Positions 42,547-51,483 of a stretch of 64,000 nucleotides of DNA are shown one piece after another. The stretch's first letter is position 1. The number at the start of each line of letters is the position of its first letter. The notes beneath the pieces were generated by a model that saw nothing but the letters and a program-made list of their open reading frames with translations, was not told where the DNA came from and did no database searches. Where the stretch lies: positions 434,001 to 498,000 of the forward strand of contig CAVZQP010000004.1 in assembly GCA_963777485.1 (NCBI GenBank). Reading direction: 5' to 3'. The position numbers and the translations under genes were made by a program. This DNA is from Bog-473 sp963777485. Its GTDB lineage: Bacteria > Actinomycetota > Acidimicrobiia > Acidimicrobiales > RAAP-2.

Positions 42547-43746
42547 GTGACCGTCACCAGTTCCTCGGACGTCTACTACGACCCGTACGACTTCGACATC
42601 GACGCGGACCCGTATCCCATCTGGAAGCGCCTGCGTGACGAGGCGCCGCTGTACTGGAACGAGAAGTACGAGTTCTTCGCGCTGAGCCGATGGGACGACG
42701 TCGACGCCGCCATGCTCGATTGGCAGACGTATCTCTCGGGCCGGGGTTCGGTGCTCGAGATCATCAAGGCCGGCGTGGAGATCCCCCCGGGGTCGATCCT
42801 CTTCGAGGACCCGCCCAACCACGACGTGCACCGGTCGCTGTTGTCCCGCGTCTTCACGCCGAAGAAGATGCAGGCGCTCGAGCCGCAGGTGCGTGCCTAT
42901 TGCGCCCAGGTGCTCGACCCCCTGGTCGGGTCGGGCCAGTTCGACTTCGTCGAGAACCTGGGCCGGTTCATGCCCATGCGTGTCATCGGGATGCTTCTCG
43001 GCATCCCCGAACAGGACCAGGAGGCGATCCGCGACCGCCTCGACGAAGGCCTGCGCCTGGACGACGGCGTCCCGTCCGAGAGGGTGTACGACGGCAACGC
43101 CCAGTTCGACGTCTTCTCCGACTACGTCACCTGGCGGGCGGAGCACCCTTCAGACGACCTGATGACCGAGCTGCTCAACGCCGAGTTCGAGGACCACACC
43201 GGCACGAGGCGCACGCTGACCCACGAGGAGATCATCGGCTACGTCGGGCTGCTGGCCGGAGCCGGGAACGAGACGACCACCCGCCTGATCGGCTTCACCG
43301 GCGAGGTGCTCGGCCGCCACCCGGACCAACGCGCCGAGCTCGTGGCGGACCGCTCGCTCATTCCCAACACCATCGAGGAGTTGTTGCGCTACGAGTCCCC
43401 GTCACCTGTCCAGTCACGGTATGTCGCCCGCGACGTCGAGATCCACGGCCGCACGGTGCCCGAGGGCAGCGTGATGGTGATGCTGAACGGATCGGCAAAC
43501 CGGGACGAGCGTCATTTCGTCGACGGGGACAGCTTCGACATCCACCGCGAGATCGGCCGGCATCAAGCCTTCGGCTACGGCATCCACCTCTGCCTCGGTA
43601 TGGCACTCGCCCGCCTGGAAGGGCGCGTCGCGCTCGACGAGGTGCTGAACCGATTCCCCGAGTGGGAGGTCGACTACGACCGGGCCAAGCGCGCCCGCAC
43701 GTCCACGGTGCGCGGCTGGGAGACGCTGCCGGTCCGCACGGCGTGA
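42547..43746 (+). CDS. Cytochrome P450
   Basis: A 399-residue class I P450: I-helix LAGAGNETTTRL, EELLRYESP with the ExxR pair, and heme loop FGYGIHLCLGMALAR with Cys349. GTG start behind GGACGGAGGGAGG. No ferredoxin gene adjoins; the ferredoxin at 23150 could serve both P450s. Located in the operon behind element F, between aldehyde dehydrogenase and amidohydrolase genes. Confidence 0.95.
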   Translation: MTVTSSSDVYYDPYDFDIDADPYPIWKRLRDEAPLYWNEKYEFFALSRWDDVDAAMLDWQTYLSGRGSVLEIIKAGVEIPPGSILFEDPPNHDVHRSLLSRVFTPKKMQALEPQVRAYCAQVLDPLVGSGQFDFVENLGRFMPMRVIGMLLGIPEQDQEAIRDRLDEGLRLDDGVPSERVYDGNAQFDVFSDYVTWRAEHPSDDLMTELLNAEFEDHTGTRRTLTHEEIIGYVGLLAGAGNETTTRLIGFTGEVLGRHPDQRAELVADRSLIPNTIEELLRYESPSPVQSRYVARDVEIHGRTVPEGSVMVMLNGSANRDERHFVDGDSFDIHREIGRHQAFGYGIHLCLGMALARLEGRVALDEVLNRFPEWEVDYDRAKRARTSTVRGWETLPVRTA

Positions 43747-43768
43747 CGACCGGGGAGGAGGGCCGGCG

Positions 43769-45034
43769 ATGAACATGGAGGACATGATCCTCGTCTCGAT
43801 CGACGACCACATGATCGAGCCGCCGAGCATGTACGAGAACCACGTGCCGAACAAGTGGGCCGACGAGGCGCCGCGGGTCGTACACGAGGACGGGATCGAC
43901 CAGTGGGTGTTCCAGGGCGAGAAGACGAGCACCTCTTTCGGCATGTCGGCGACGGTCGGGTGGCCGTCCGAGGAGTGGGGCTTCAACCCGGGGACCTACA
44001 CCGAGCTGCGGCCGGGCTGTTTCGACGTGCACGAGCGGGTGCGCGACATGAATGCCAACGGCGTGCTCGGCTCCATGTGCTTCCCGACGATGGCGGGCTG
44101 GAACGCCCGCACGTTCGCCGAGGCGCACGACAAGGAGATCGCGCTCGTCATGCTGCAGGCCTACAACGACTGGGCCATCGACGAGTGGTGCGGGGCGTAC
44201 CCGGGCCGGTTCATCCCGCTGGGCATCGTCCCGATGTGGGACGTCGACGCCGCAGTGGCCGAGGTGCACCGGGTCGCCAAGAAGGGCTGCCGGTCGATCA
44301 GCTTTCTCGAGACGCCGCACGTCCAGGGCTTCCCGAGCTTCCTGTCCGGCTACTGGGACCCGATGCTCAAGGCGCTGAGCGACGAGAACATGGTGCTCTC
44401 GCTGCACATCGGCGCCGGCTTCGCGGTCATCCAGCGCGCCGAGGAGGCTCCGGTCGACCACCTCATGGTGCTGGCCTGCCAGATCAGCGCCATCACGGCA
44501 CAGGACCTCCTGTTCGGCCCCACCCTGCGCCGCTTCCCCGAGCTGAAGGTTGCGCTGTCCGAGGGCGGGATCGGCTGGATCCCCTTCTATTTCGACCGCA
44601 TCGACCGCCACTACGGCAACCAGGAGTGGCTGCACAGTGACTTCGGCGGCAAGCTCCCTTCTGAGGTTTTCCGCGACCACATCCTCGCCTGCTACATCAC
44701 CGATCCCTCGGGCCTGCTGCTGCGCGACCGCATCGGGATCGACAACATCGCCTGGGAGTGCGACTACCCGCACACCGACACCACGTGGCCGGAGTCGCCC
44801 GAGTTCGCGTGGCGCGAGTTCCAGGCGGCCGGTGTCACGGATCCGGTCGAGATCAACAAGATCACCTTCGAGAACGCATGCCGCTTCTACAGCTGGGACC
44901 CCTTCGCGCACACTCCGAAAGAGCAGGCCACGGTCGGGGCACTGCGTGCGGCGGCGGCCGACGTCGACGTGACACGGATGTCGAAGGACGAATGGCGCAA
45001 GCGCAACGAGGCCGCCGGCATCGGCGCGCTATGA
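43769..45034 (+). CDS. Amidohydrolase-2 family metal-dependent hydrolase
   Basis: A 421-residue TIM-barrel hydrolase: N-terminal SIDDHMIEPPSMYENHV in place of the DxHxH motif, LSLHIGAG, ALSEGGIGWIPF and the metal Asp in WECDYPHTDTTWP. Of the same COG2159 family as the enzymes at 25588, 54637 and 55892 but distant from them; the closest in motif layout is 54637 (SxxGVGWIPF). It could decarboxylate or hydrolyse a ring-opened intermediate. Shine-Dalgarno GGGGAGGAGG. Confidence 0.9.
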   Translation: MNMEDMILVSIDDHMIEPPSMYENHVPNKWADEAPRVVHEDGIDQWVFQGEKTSTSFGMSATVGWPSEEWGFNPGTYTELRPGCFDVHERVRDMNANGVLGSMCFPTMAGWNARTFAEAHDKEIALVMLQAYNDWAIDEWCGAYPGRFIPLGIVPMWDVDAAVAEVHRVAKKGCRSISFLETPHVQGFPSFLSGYWDPMLKALSDENMVLSLHIGAGFAVIQRAEEAPVDHLMVLACQISAITAQDLLFGPTLRRFPELKVALSEGGIGWIPFYFDRIDRHYGNQEWLHSDFGGKLPSEVFRDHILACYITDPSGLLLRDRIGIDNIAWECDYPHTDTTWPESPEFAWREFQAAGVTDPVEINKITFENACRFYSWDPFAHTPKEQATVGALRAAAADVDVTRMSKDEWRKRNEAAGIGAL

Positions 45035-45053
45035 GGGAGGACCGTAGACCGCA

Positions 45054-46199
45054 ATGCTGATCAACCCGACCGAGGAACAAGAGTTCTTCCGGGCCACCAC
45101 CGAACGCTTCTTGGTGGAGAACGTCCCGCCGGACGCGCTGCGCCGCCTGCGCGACGACGGGGACGGCTTCGACCGCGACTACTGGCGCCGCGGAGCGGAG
45201 CTGGGCTGGACGTCGTTGCTGGTGGACGAGGTGCACGGCGGCGGTTCCATCAGCGGAGCCGGACTGGTGGACCTAAGCCTCGTGGCGTACGAGTTCGGCC
45301 ACCACGCGGCACCGGGGCCGCTCACCGCGACGAACGTCGTGGCGTCCGCGCTGAGCGACCACGGTGCTCCGGGTGCGCAGGCCGAGGTGCTCGCAGGCCT
45401 GCTCTCCGGTGAAGTCATCGCCACCTGGTGCGCACCCGAGCTCGGGGCGCGGCCAGGCGAGTGGCGCACCGGTCCTGAGATCGAGCGTGCCGGCGATGAG
45501 TTCGTGCTGCGCGGCACCGTCCGGCCCGTGGAGCACGCCGGCCAGGCCGACCACTTCCTGGTGACCGCGCGTGACGGAGCGGGCCTGACCCAGGTGCTGG
45601 TCCCGGCAGGCACCGGGGGGATCACCGTCGAGGCTCTCGAAACGGTGGATCTGACCCGGCGCTTCGGAGCCGTGACCTTCCACGGCGTCCGCGTGCACGG
45701 CGACACGGTCGTGGGCGCCGCCGGCGAGGCGTCGCCCGACGTGGCGCGCCAGCTGCGCCGGTCTGTGGCCATGCTGAATTGCGAGGCGGTGGGCGCCATG
45801 CAGGCGGCCTTCGACATGACGGTCGAATGGTCGTTCGACCGCTATTCGTTCGGCCGTCCGCTGGCTTCGTACCAGGCGCTCAAGCACCGCTTCGCCGACA
45901 TGATGTCGTGGCTGCAGGCGGGCCACGCCATCAGTGACGCCGCGTGCGCCGCCGCGCAGGACGACGAGCCCAACGCCGACGAGCTCGCCAGTGCGGCCAA
46001 GGCGTTCATCGGGCGGTACGGCGGCGAGCTGATCCAGGACTGCGTCCAACTGCACGGCGGGATCGGCGTCACGTTCGACCACGACCTGCACCTGTACCTG
46101 CGCCGGCTGACGGTCAACCGCTCGGTCGCCGGAACGCCGAGGGAGCATCTCCGGCGGATCGCCGGCATCGTCGAGGCCCGGGAAGGAGACGCGGCGTGA
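45054..46199 (+). CDS. Acyl-CoA dehydrogenase, small (non-catalytic type) subunit
   Basis: A 381-residue acyl-CoA dehydrogenase homologue with LINPTEEQEFFRATTERFL, FGRPLASYQALKHRFADM and QLHGGIGVTFDHDLHLYLRR. It lacks the catalytic YGGxxEIxR motif, like the protein at 1658-2692. The catalytic partner is the next gene (GTGA overlap), implying a heteromeric enzyme as in steroid side-chain beta-oxidation. Confidence 0.9.
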   Translation: MLINPTEEQEFFRATTERFLVENVPPDALRRLRDDGDGFDRDYWRRGAELGWTSLLVDEVHGGGSISGAGLVDLSLVAYEFGHHAAPGPLTATNVVASALSDHGAPGAQAEVLAGLLSGEVIATWCAPELGARPGEWRTGPEIERAGDEFVLRGTVRPVEHAGQADHFLVTARDGAGLTQVLVPAGTGGITVEALETVDLTRRFGAVTFHGVRVHGDTVVGAAGEASPDVARQLRRSVAMLNCEAVGAMQAAFDMTVEWSFDRYSFGRPLASYQALKHRFADMMSWLQAGHAISDAACAAAQDDEPNADELASAAKAFIGRYGGELIQDCVQLHGGIGVTFDHDLHLYLRRLTVNRSVAGTPREHLRRIAGIVEAREGDAA

Positions 46200-47485
46200 G
46201 CGCCTTGCGGGCCGAGGAGGACACCGACACGGAGGAGACGGAAGACCTCGAGAGCTTCCGCCGCCGGGCGCGCGCTTTCATCACGGCCAATCTGGCGCCC
46301 AAGACGATGGAGGAGATGCGCCTCGACTACAGCGTGGGCGACGAAGAGTCCGAGCTGGCGGAGGTCGCGCACGAGCGCGAACTCCAGCGCATGCTGTTCG
46401 ACGGCGGATTCGCGGGCATCTGCTTCCCTCGGGCCTATGGCGGCCAGGGGCTCACGCCCGAGCACCAGCGGGTGTTCAACGAGGAGATCGTGGGGCGCGA
46501 CTTCCCGTGGCGGATCCAGGTTCCGACGTTCGTGCCCTGCGCGGCGGTGATCCTGGAGTTCGGCACCGAGGAGCAGAAGCAGCGCCATCTCCCGCCGATC
46601 CTGCGGGGTGAGGAGCTGTGGATGCAGTTCTTGTCCGAACCGAGCGGTGGGTCCGACGTGGCGGCCGCGCTCACGACGGCAGTGCGCGACGGTGACCAGT
46701 GGGTGCTCAACGGGTCGAAGATCTGGACAACGGGTGCTTGGTGGTCGGACTGGGGCCTCTGCCTCGCACGCACGAACTGGGACGTGCCGAAGCACCGCGG
46801 GCTGACCGTCTTCATGCTGCCGATCCACCAACCGAACGTCGAGGTGCACCGCATCGAGATGCTCAACGGGTCGCGCGAGTTCTGCCAGGAATTCCTGACC
46901 GACGTCATCGTGCCCGACGAGGACCGCATCGGCGAGGTGGACGACGGGTGGACCGTCGGCACGCGCTGGATGTTCCACGAGCGGATGCTCTTCAACTCGC
47001 CCTACGCCAGCCATCCGGTCGGCGTGACGTTCGGAAGCATGGACGCCACCTCGGTGTTCAAGGTCGCACGCGAGGCGGGCCAGCTGGACGACACCGCGAC
47101 TCAGGAAATGGTCGGCGAGGCCCGCATGTTCGAGGTCATCAGCGACGCGCTGGGCAAGCGGATCAACGAGAGCATCGCGGCGGGGAAGCTGTCCGACCAG
47201 GCGGCGGCGATCGTGCGGCTGTTCAAGGGGTCGGGGCAGGAGCGGATCCGTACGCTCGGATTCGAGGTCGCCGGATCGGCCGGCGCGGCATGGAGCGGGA
47301 ACGGCCCGATAGCTCGCGCCGCCGTCAACTACCTCATCCGGCAGGGCGGCAGCATCGGGGGCGGGACGCTCGAGATGGCGCGCAACGTGGTCGCGGAGCG
47401 CGTGCTGGGCATGCCGCGGGAGCGTCGCCTGGACAAGGACGTGCCGTTCCGCGACGTGCCGCGCAGCCGGCCGAGCGCGGGCTGA
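46196..47485 (+). CDS. Acyl-CoA dehydrogenase, catalytic subunit
   Basis: A 429-residue subunit. An acidic N-terminal leader (AEEDTDTEETEDLES) precedes the fold. It shows MQFLSEPSGGSDVAA, LNGSKIWTTGAWW and the catalytic-region GGSIGGGTLEMARNVVAERV with Glu in the base position. Starts at a GTG overlapping the previous stop. Together with 45054-46199 it forms a second alpha/beta dehydrogenase pair in the window. Confidence 0.92.
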   Translation: MSALRAEEDTDTEETEDLESFRRRARAFITANLAPKTMEEMRLDYSVGDEESELAEVAHERELQRMLFDGGFAGICFPRAYGGQGLTPEHQRVFNEEIVGRDFPWRIQVPTFVPCAAVILEFGTEEQKQRHLPPILRGEELWMQFLSEPSGGSDVAAALTTAVRDGDQWVLNGSKIWTTGAWWSDWGLCLARTNWDVPKHRGLTVFMLPIHQPNVEVHRIEMLNGSREFCQEFLTDVIVPDEDRIGEVDDGWTVGTRWMFHERMLFNSPYASHPVGVTFGSMDATSVFKVAREAGQLDDTATQEMVGEARMFEVISDALGKRINESIAAGKLSDQAAAIVRLFKGSGQERIRTLGFEVAGSAGAAWSGNGPIARAAVNYLIRQGGSIGGGTLEMARNVVAERVLGMPRERRLDKDVPFRDVPRSRPSAG

Positions 47486-47536
47486 CGGCCGCAATTTTCG
47501 CAACCGGCAACCGGCAGCATCAGGGAGGGAGAGAGC

Positions 47537-48388
47537 GTGGCGACCGCAACCGTCAACGGGTTGACGCTGGCATACGAGACGATCGGGGAGGGACGGCCCT
47601 GGGTCATCACGCCCGGCGGCCGCTTCACGAAGGACGAGCCTGGCGTGCGCCAGCTGGCCGAGGCGTTGGCGGCGCAGGGCAACCGGGTGCTGATCTGGGA
47701 CCGGCCGAACTGCGGCGAGTCGGACGTGTGCTTCGAAGGCTCCTCGGAGTCGGCGATGCAGGCCGACGCGCTGGTCGGGCTGCTCGAGCATCTCGAGATG
47801 ACGCCGGCGGTGATCATCGGCGGCTCCGGTGGTGCCCGCGTGTCGCTGTTGGCGGCGGCGCACCCGGGCGCGGCGTCGGGCCTGGCCACCTGGTGGATCA
47901 GCGGCGGCGTCTACGGGCTGCTCACGCTCGCGATGCACTACTGCGGCGGATCACTCGCCGCGGCGTGGACGAGCGGCGGCATGGAGGCGGTCGCCGATCT
48001 CCCCGAGTGGCAGGAGGTCATAGAAGGCAATGCGGGGAACCGTCAGCGCATCCTGGACCAGGACCCCAAGACGTTCGTCGCGGCGATGGAGCGCTGGATG
48101 CTGGCGTACGTGCCGACCGACGAGCCGGTCCCTGGCCTTTCCCTGGCCGCGGCCCGCGCGTTGGACATCCCTGCGCTCGTCTTCCGCAGCGGCGAGAGTG
48201 ACGTCTGGCACACACGCGCCACGTCGGAGCGCCTCGCCGAGGTGCTGCCGCAGGCCCGCCTCGTCGAGCCGCCCTGGGGCGACCGGGAGTGGTTGGAACG
48301 CGGAGAGGAGCGAGAGAAGGGGATCTTCGTCCGCTGGCCGCTGCTGGCGCCGCAGCTGTTGGAGTGGCAGGCGGCAGAGCTCGGCTGA
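47537..48388 (+). CDS. Alpha/beta hydrolase
   Basis: A 283-residue hydrolase: TPGGRFTKDE around the oxyanion hole, WDRPNCGESD, nucleophile Ser97 in IIGGSGGAR, and a C-terminal triad region near VFRSGESDVWH. The His-containing end is replaced by EPPWGDREWLERGEERE, so the catalytic His is uncertain. GTG start after GGGAGGGAGAG. Last gene of the operon starting at 41040; may cleave a C-C bond or ester late in the pathway. Confidence 0.88.
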   Translation: MATATVNGLTLAYETIGEGRPWVITPGGRFTKDEPGVRQLAEALAAQGNRVLIWDRPNCGESDVCFEGSSESAMQADALVGLLEHLEMTPAVIIGGSGGARVSLLAAAHPGAASGLATWWISGGVYGLLTLAMHYCGGSLAAAWTSGGMEAVADLPEWQEVIEGNAGNRQRILDQDPKTFVAAMERWMLAYVPTDEPVPGLSLAAARALDIPALVFRSGESDVWHTRATSERLAEVLPQARLVEPPWGDREWLERGEEREKGIFVRWPLLAPQLLEWQAAELG

Positions 48389-48438
48389 GCACACGACGGG
48401 GGTGACGAGGCACGGATTCGAACTCACGTCAACGAGGA

Positions 48439-48777
48439 TCAGAGCCCTGCGATGATCTCCAACACCTCGTCCTTCCGGTAGCCATGGCGACTCGAGTATC
48501 CGAGTAGCTCACGGCAGCGCGCCACGACCTCACTCAAACCGGGCGCTTCACCAACGACCGTGATGCCCCGTCCACGCTGAAACTCGAGGAGCCCTTCGTC
48601 ACGCAGTTGGCGCAGGGCGCGGAACATGGTGTTGTGGTTGACCCCGCGTACGGCGGCCATGTCGCGGGCCGGCGGCAACCGTCCTCCGGGCTTGACCGCT
48701 CCCTCGGCGATCTCACGGCGAAGCTCGGCGGCCACCTGGATGTACACCGGTTGAGCGTTTTCACCGTCGGACGCCAT
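48439..48777 (-). CDS. GntR family (YtrA-like) regulator
   Basis: A 112-residue protein consisting of a winged-helix domain (PVYIQVAAELRREIAEG, LPPARDMAAVRGVNHNTMFR, ALRQLRDEGLLEF) and a short helical tail. The small size and lack of a large effector domain match the YtrA subfamily, which typically represses a neighbouring membrane-protein operon. The divergent gene at 48812 encodes a membrane-anchored protein, its likely target. A TACAAT box seven bases before the ATG suggests a leaderless transcript. Confidence 0.9.
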   Translation of the reverse strand: MASDGENAQPVYIQVAAELRREIAEGAVKPGGRLPPARDMAAVRGVNHNTMFRALRQLRDEGLLEFQRGRGITVVGEAPGLSEVVARCRELLGYSSRHGYRKDEVLEIIAGL

Positions 48778-48783
48778 GGACAG

Positions 48784-48805
48784 ATTGTACCACCTCAGTT
48801 AGTAT
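48784..48805. promoter_or_regulatory. Back-to-back leaderless promoters of GntR and membrane-protein genes
   Basis: On the minus strand TACAAT (48784-48789) ends seven bases before the GntR ATG at 48777. On the plus strand TAGTAT (48800-48805) ends six bases before the GTG at 48812. Neither gene has a Shine-Dalgarno sequence, so both mRNAs may be leaderless. The two -10 boxes are only 10 bp apart, so one bound repressor would block both. Confidence 0.5.
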
Positions 48806-48811
48806 CATCTT

Positions 48812-50104
48812 GTGAAGATGCTTGAGTGTCCGCCTGCACCTCCTGCATCATCGGGACCGACCGGCGAGAGTCTTCGACCCGCTGAAGAGCTCATCATCAA
48901 GGAGGCCCGGCGTCTCCGGCGTCGGCGGTACCTCCTGGTCGCTGCCGCGTGCATTGCGATCATCGGCGCAGTCGCTGTCGGTGTCGCGATGAGCAACGGC
49001 GGCGGCCGTCGGACGACAGATACCCGTCACCACGCCGGGACAGCTCCACCTCGGGCTACGCCACCCGTTTCGACGCAGAAGCCTCCCGGTGTGGCTCTTC
49101 CATCGTCGGATCTGTTCAACCAGATCTCGGTGACCTCCAATGGCCTCTTGCTCACCGGCGTGACCGATACGAACGGCGAGAGCCCCCAGTCCAGTCCTCA
49201 GTCAACCTGCGTGGCAGCACCTCTCGATCCACAATCCCTCGCGGTCGGGTCGGTCCAGATGGGAAGCTGCGGTGATCCACTTCTCACCGGTCGCACGGTC
49301 GAAGCGGTCAATACGCAATTGCCCCAGTCGAACAACGCGACGATCTCGATCAACGTGGCGGATCCGGCGACCGGTCAAGTCAGCGACGGCCCTGTCGTGA
49401 TGACGTACGGCTCGTATTCGGACACCCGGCCGGTGATCTCCTACGGAACGCAATGGGTCTGGGTCTACGACAACTCGACAACGAACGGATCCGAGCTACT
49501 CCAGGTCTCGGCTTCCTCGGGCGCCGTTTTCGATACCGTTCGCATGCCGGCTCTCTACAGGCCCTTACTCGCGGCCGACGACGGAGGGGTTTGGGTCGCC
49601 AACTCGATCGGGGGGTCGCCGGCGCCGGCCCTGTTCTATGTCGGCGCTGGCTCGTCCGCTCCGAGCGTCGCGATCTCGGCCACGAACGTGCCGATCTGCT
49701 GGCTCCAGGCAGACGGAGCGAGCGCCTGGGTCGGCGCGGGTCTCCAGAATGCCTGTGCGAAACAGGCCGTCGAACGATTCGTCGACTACAGCACCGCGCC
49801 CTTGTTCTCCGTGCCCGGCACCTTCTTACCTTTCACGGTCATCGGAGACGAGACTGACGGTTTCTGGACGCTGCAGTTGAATGCGGGGGTTCAGCAGATC
49901 GTCTCCATCGACCCCCAGACAGGCGCCGAGAGCGTTGCCGGGACATTGCCCTATGTCCAAGAGCCGATCGTGAACCAAGAAAATGGTCTGGTCCCAAACC
50001 AGGCCGTCTATTACAAGGGAGCGCTTTATGTGCTCCTGCCGCCCTTCCGATTGAACGGGTATCTCGGGTACAGCTCAGTCGTGAGGGTGTTTCCCATGGC
50101 CTAA
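48812..50104 (+). CDS. Membrane-anchored protein with extracytoplasmic propeller-like domain
   Basis: A 430-residue protein of unrecognised family. A cytoplasmic basic segment (EARRLRRRR) precedes one membrane helix (YLLVAAACIAIIGAVAVGVAM, about 40-60), then a linker and a beta-rich exterior. Repeated strands such as GTQWVWVYDNS, DDGGVWVANSIGG, DGASAWVGAG and ETDGFWTLQLN recur every 40-60 residues like the blades of a beta propeller. Several cysteines lie outside. Base composition is slightly less GC-biased than in neighbouring catabolic genes. Probably controlled by the divergent GntR protein; function unknown. Confidence 0.8.
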   Translation: MKMLECPPAPPASSGPTGESLRPAEELIIKEARRLRRRRYLLVAAACIAIIGAVAVGVAMSNGGGRRTTDTRHHAGTAPPRATPPVSTQKPPGVALPSSDLFNQISVTSNGLLLTGVTDTNGESPQSSPQSTCVAAPLDPQSLAVGSVQMGSCGDPLLTGRTVEAVNTQLPQSNNATISINVADPATGQVSDGPVVMTYGSYSDTRPVISYGTQWVWVYDNSTTNGSELLQVSASSGAVFDTVRMPALYRPLLAADDGGVWVANSIGGSPAPALFYVGAGSSAPSVAISATNVPICWLQADGASAWVGAGLQNACAKQAVERFVDYSTAPLFSVPGTFLPFTVIGDETDGFWTLQLNAGVQQIVSIDPQTGAESVAGTLPYVQEPIVNQENGLVPNQAVYYKGALYVLLPPFRLNGYLGYSSVVRVFPMA

Positions 50105-50141
50105 CCGTGTTCGTTCTCGCCGGCCAGGTCCGACTCGTTGA

Positions 50142-50315
50142 TCGGAACGATTTACAAGTTGCATAGCGATCATCAAGTTCGTCATAGATGGCGCTCGCAT
50201 GTTTCTCCCATGTCAACGCTTCTTCGATCGCCATCGACGCTGAACGAAACCCGATCACGTCATGATCTGGCAAGTCTATGGGCAGGTACAGCTCAGAGCA
50301 TGGGTCGTGCAGCAG
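50142..50315 (-). pseudogene. Possible remnant of a glycosyltransferase 3' end
   Basis: In the gap between 50104 and 50341 one minus-strand frame reads protein-like: LYLPIDLPDHDVIGF followed by ALTWEKHASAIYDELDD. The last part resembles the C-terminal (F)SWE-x-x-A-x-x-IY segment of GT4-type glycosyltransferases. No start codon or upstream domain is present and the frame runs into unrelated sequence, so it would be a decayed fragment. This is a weak, pattern-based call. Confidence 0.3.
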
Positions 50316-50340
50316 GTTCGCCTGCAGACCATCCGTGCCG

Positions 50341-51483
50341 TCAGCGGGCGAGAATGGTGACGGCGGCAGTGCCGGGAGCACCGTAGACCTGGGCGTAGCC
50401 GACACGCGGGTCGCCCTCGACTTGGCGGTCGCCGGCCTGGCCGCGGAGCTGGATTACGAGCTCGTGGACCTGGCGGAGGCCGGAGGCTCCGATCGGCTCA
50501 CCGTTGGCGATCAGGCCACCATCGGTGTTGATCGGCATTGGACCGGTGATCTCGGTCGCGCCGTCGGCGAGAAGCTTCTCCTGTTCGCCGTCAGCACAGA
50601 AGCCGTTCTCAGCCATATGGATGACCTCAGCACCAGCATCGGTGTCCTGAACCTGGATGACGTCAACATCGTCGGGTCCGATCCCAGCGTCTTCGTAGGC
50701 GGCGCGGGACGCGTGCACAGTGGGCGCAACGTCTTCCTCGACAGGAGACCATGTGGTGTTGACCTCGTACGAGCCGTAGTTGCGCGTGCGGATAGCCGTT
50801 GCCTTCACGTACACCGGCGTATCCGTATAGCGGTGAGCGATGTCGGCGCGGCAAAGGACCACGGCCGCAGCGCCCTCGTCGGGAGCGCAGAACATGTACG
50901 AAGTGAGCGGGTAGTTGAGCATCGGCGAGCTGAGAATCTCCTCCTCGGTGATCGGCTTGCGCCGGAAGGCCTTCGGATTGAGCGCGCCATTGCGATAATT
51001 CTTCGCCGCCACCTTGGCCAACGTCGCCTGGGAGACGCCGTGGTCGTGCATGTATTTGTTGATCTTCATGCCGAAGAATTTGGTGGTCACGTACTGCCCG
51101 TTTTCGCCATACCAAGCAGGCACATTGGTGGTCGTCGGATCGCCTTTGAACGAGCCCCGAGCGTGCTTGTCCGTTCCGACGGCAACGACGATGTCACCGT
51201 TGCCGGCGCCAATGGCGTTTGCGGCCTGCTGAATGGTGGCAGCGCCGGTTGCGCATGCGCTGAACACATGGATGAACGGAAGACCGGTCAGGCCGACAAG
51301 ACCGGTGAGAGGGTCGGTCCAGACCCCCCAGCTCCCGCCGAAGGCGCACTGGACGTCGTTCCAGGTCACGCTTGCGTCGGTCAAGGCCAGCTCGACGGCG
51401 TCGGCGGCCATCTCGTATGCGGATTTTTCGCCGTGCCGGCCGAAGGGGTGGAGACCGACACCAATGATCGCGACGTCGTCCAT
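50341..51483 (-). CDS. Thiolase-like (Ltp/SCP-x family) enzyme, second copy
   Basis: A 380-residue paralogue of the protein at 26801-27946, with VAIIGVGLHPFGRH, Cys77 in FSACATGA, KVAAKNYRNGALNP, VQDTDAGAEVIHMAENGF and GEPIGASG (Glu instead of His). It starts directly after the DUF35 stop (TAGATG), so the complex partner is cotranscribed. Third-position GC looks lower than in the first copy, which could mean independent acquisition. Confidence 0.9.
   Translation of the reverse strand: MDDVAIIGVGLHPFGRHGEKSAYEMAADAVELALTDASVTWNDVQCAFGGSWGVWTDPLTGLVGLTGLPFIHVFSACATGAATIQQAANAIGAGNGDIVVAVGTDKHARGSFKGDPTTTNVPAWYGENGQYVTTKFFGMKINKYMHDHGVSQATLAKVAAKNYRNGALNPKAFRRKPITEEEILSSPMLNYPLTSYMFCAPDEGAAAVVLCRADIAHRYTDTPVYVKATAIRTRNYGSYEVNTTWSPVEEDVAPTVHASRAAYEDAGIGPDDVDVIQVQDTDAGAEVIHMAENGFCADGEQEKLLADGATEITGPMPINTDGGLIANGEPIGASGLRQVHELVIQLRGQAGDRQVEGDPRVGYAQVYGAPGTAAVTILAR

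Noticed and set aside
48414..48423. GGATTCGAAC, resembling the T-loop of a tRNA 3' end (minus strand), as a possible attachment site.
   Set aside because: The flanking bases cannot form a T-stem (only one of five pairs matches), no acceptor stem or anticodon arm is present and no integrase gene or repeat is nearby. A 10-base match is likely chance.
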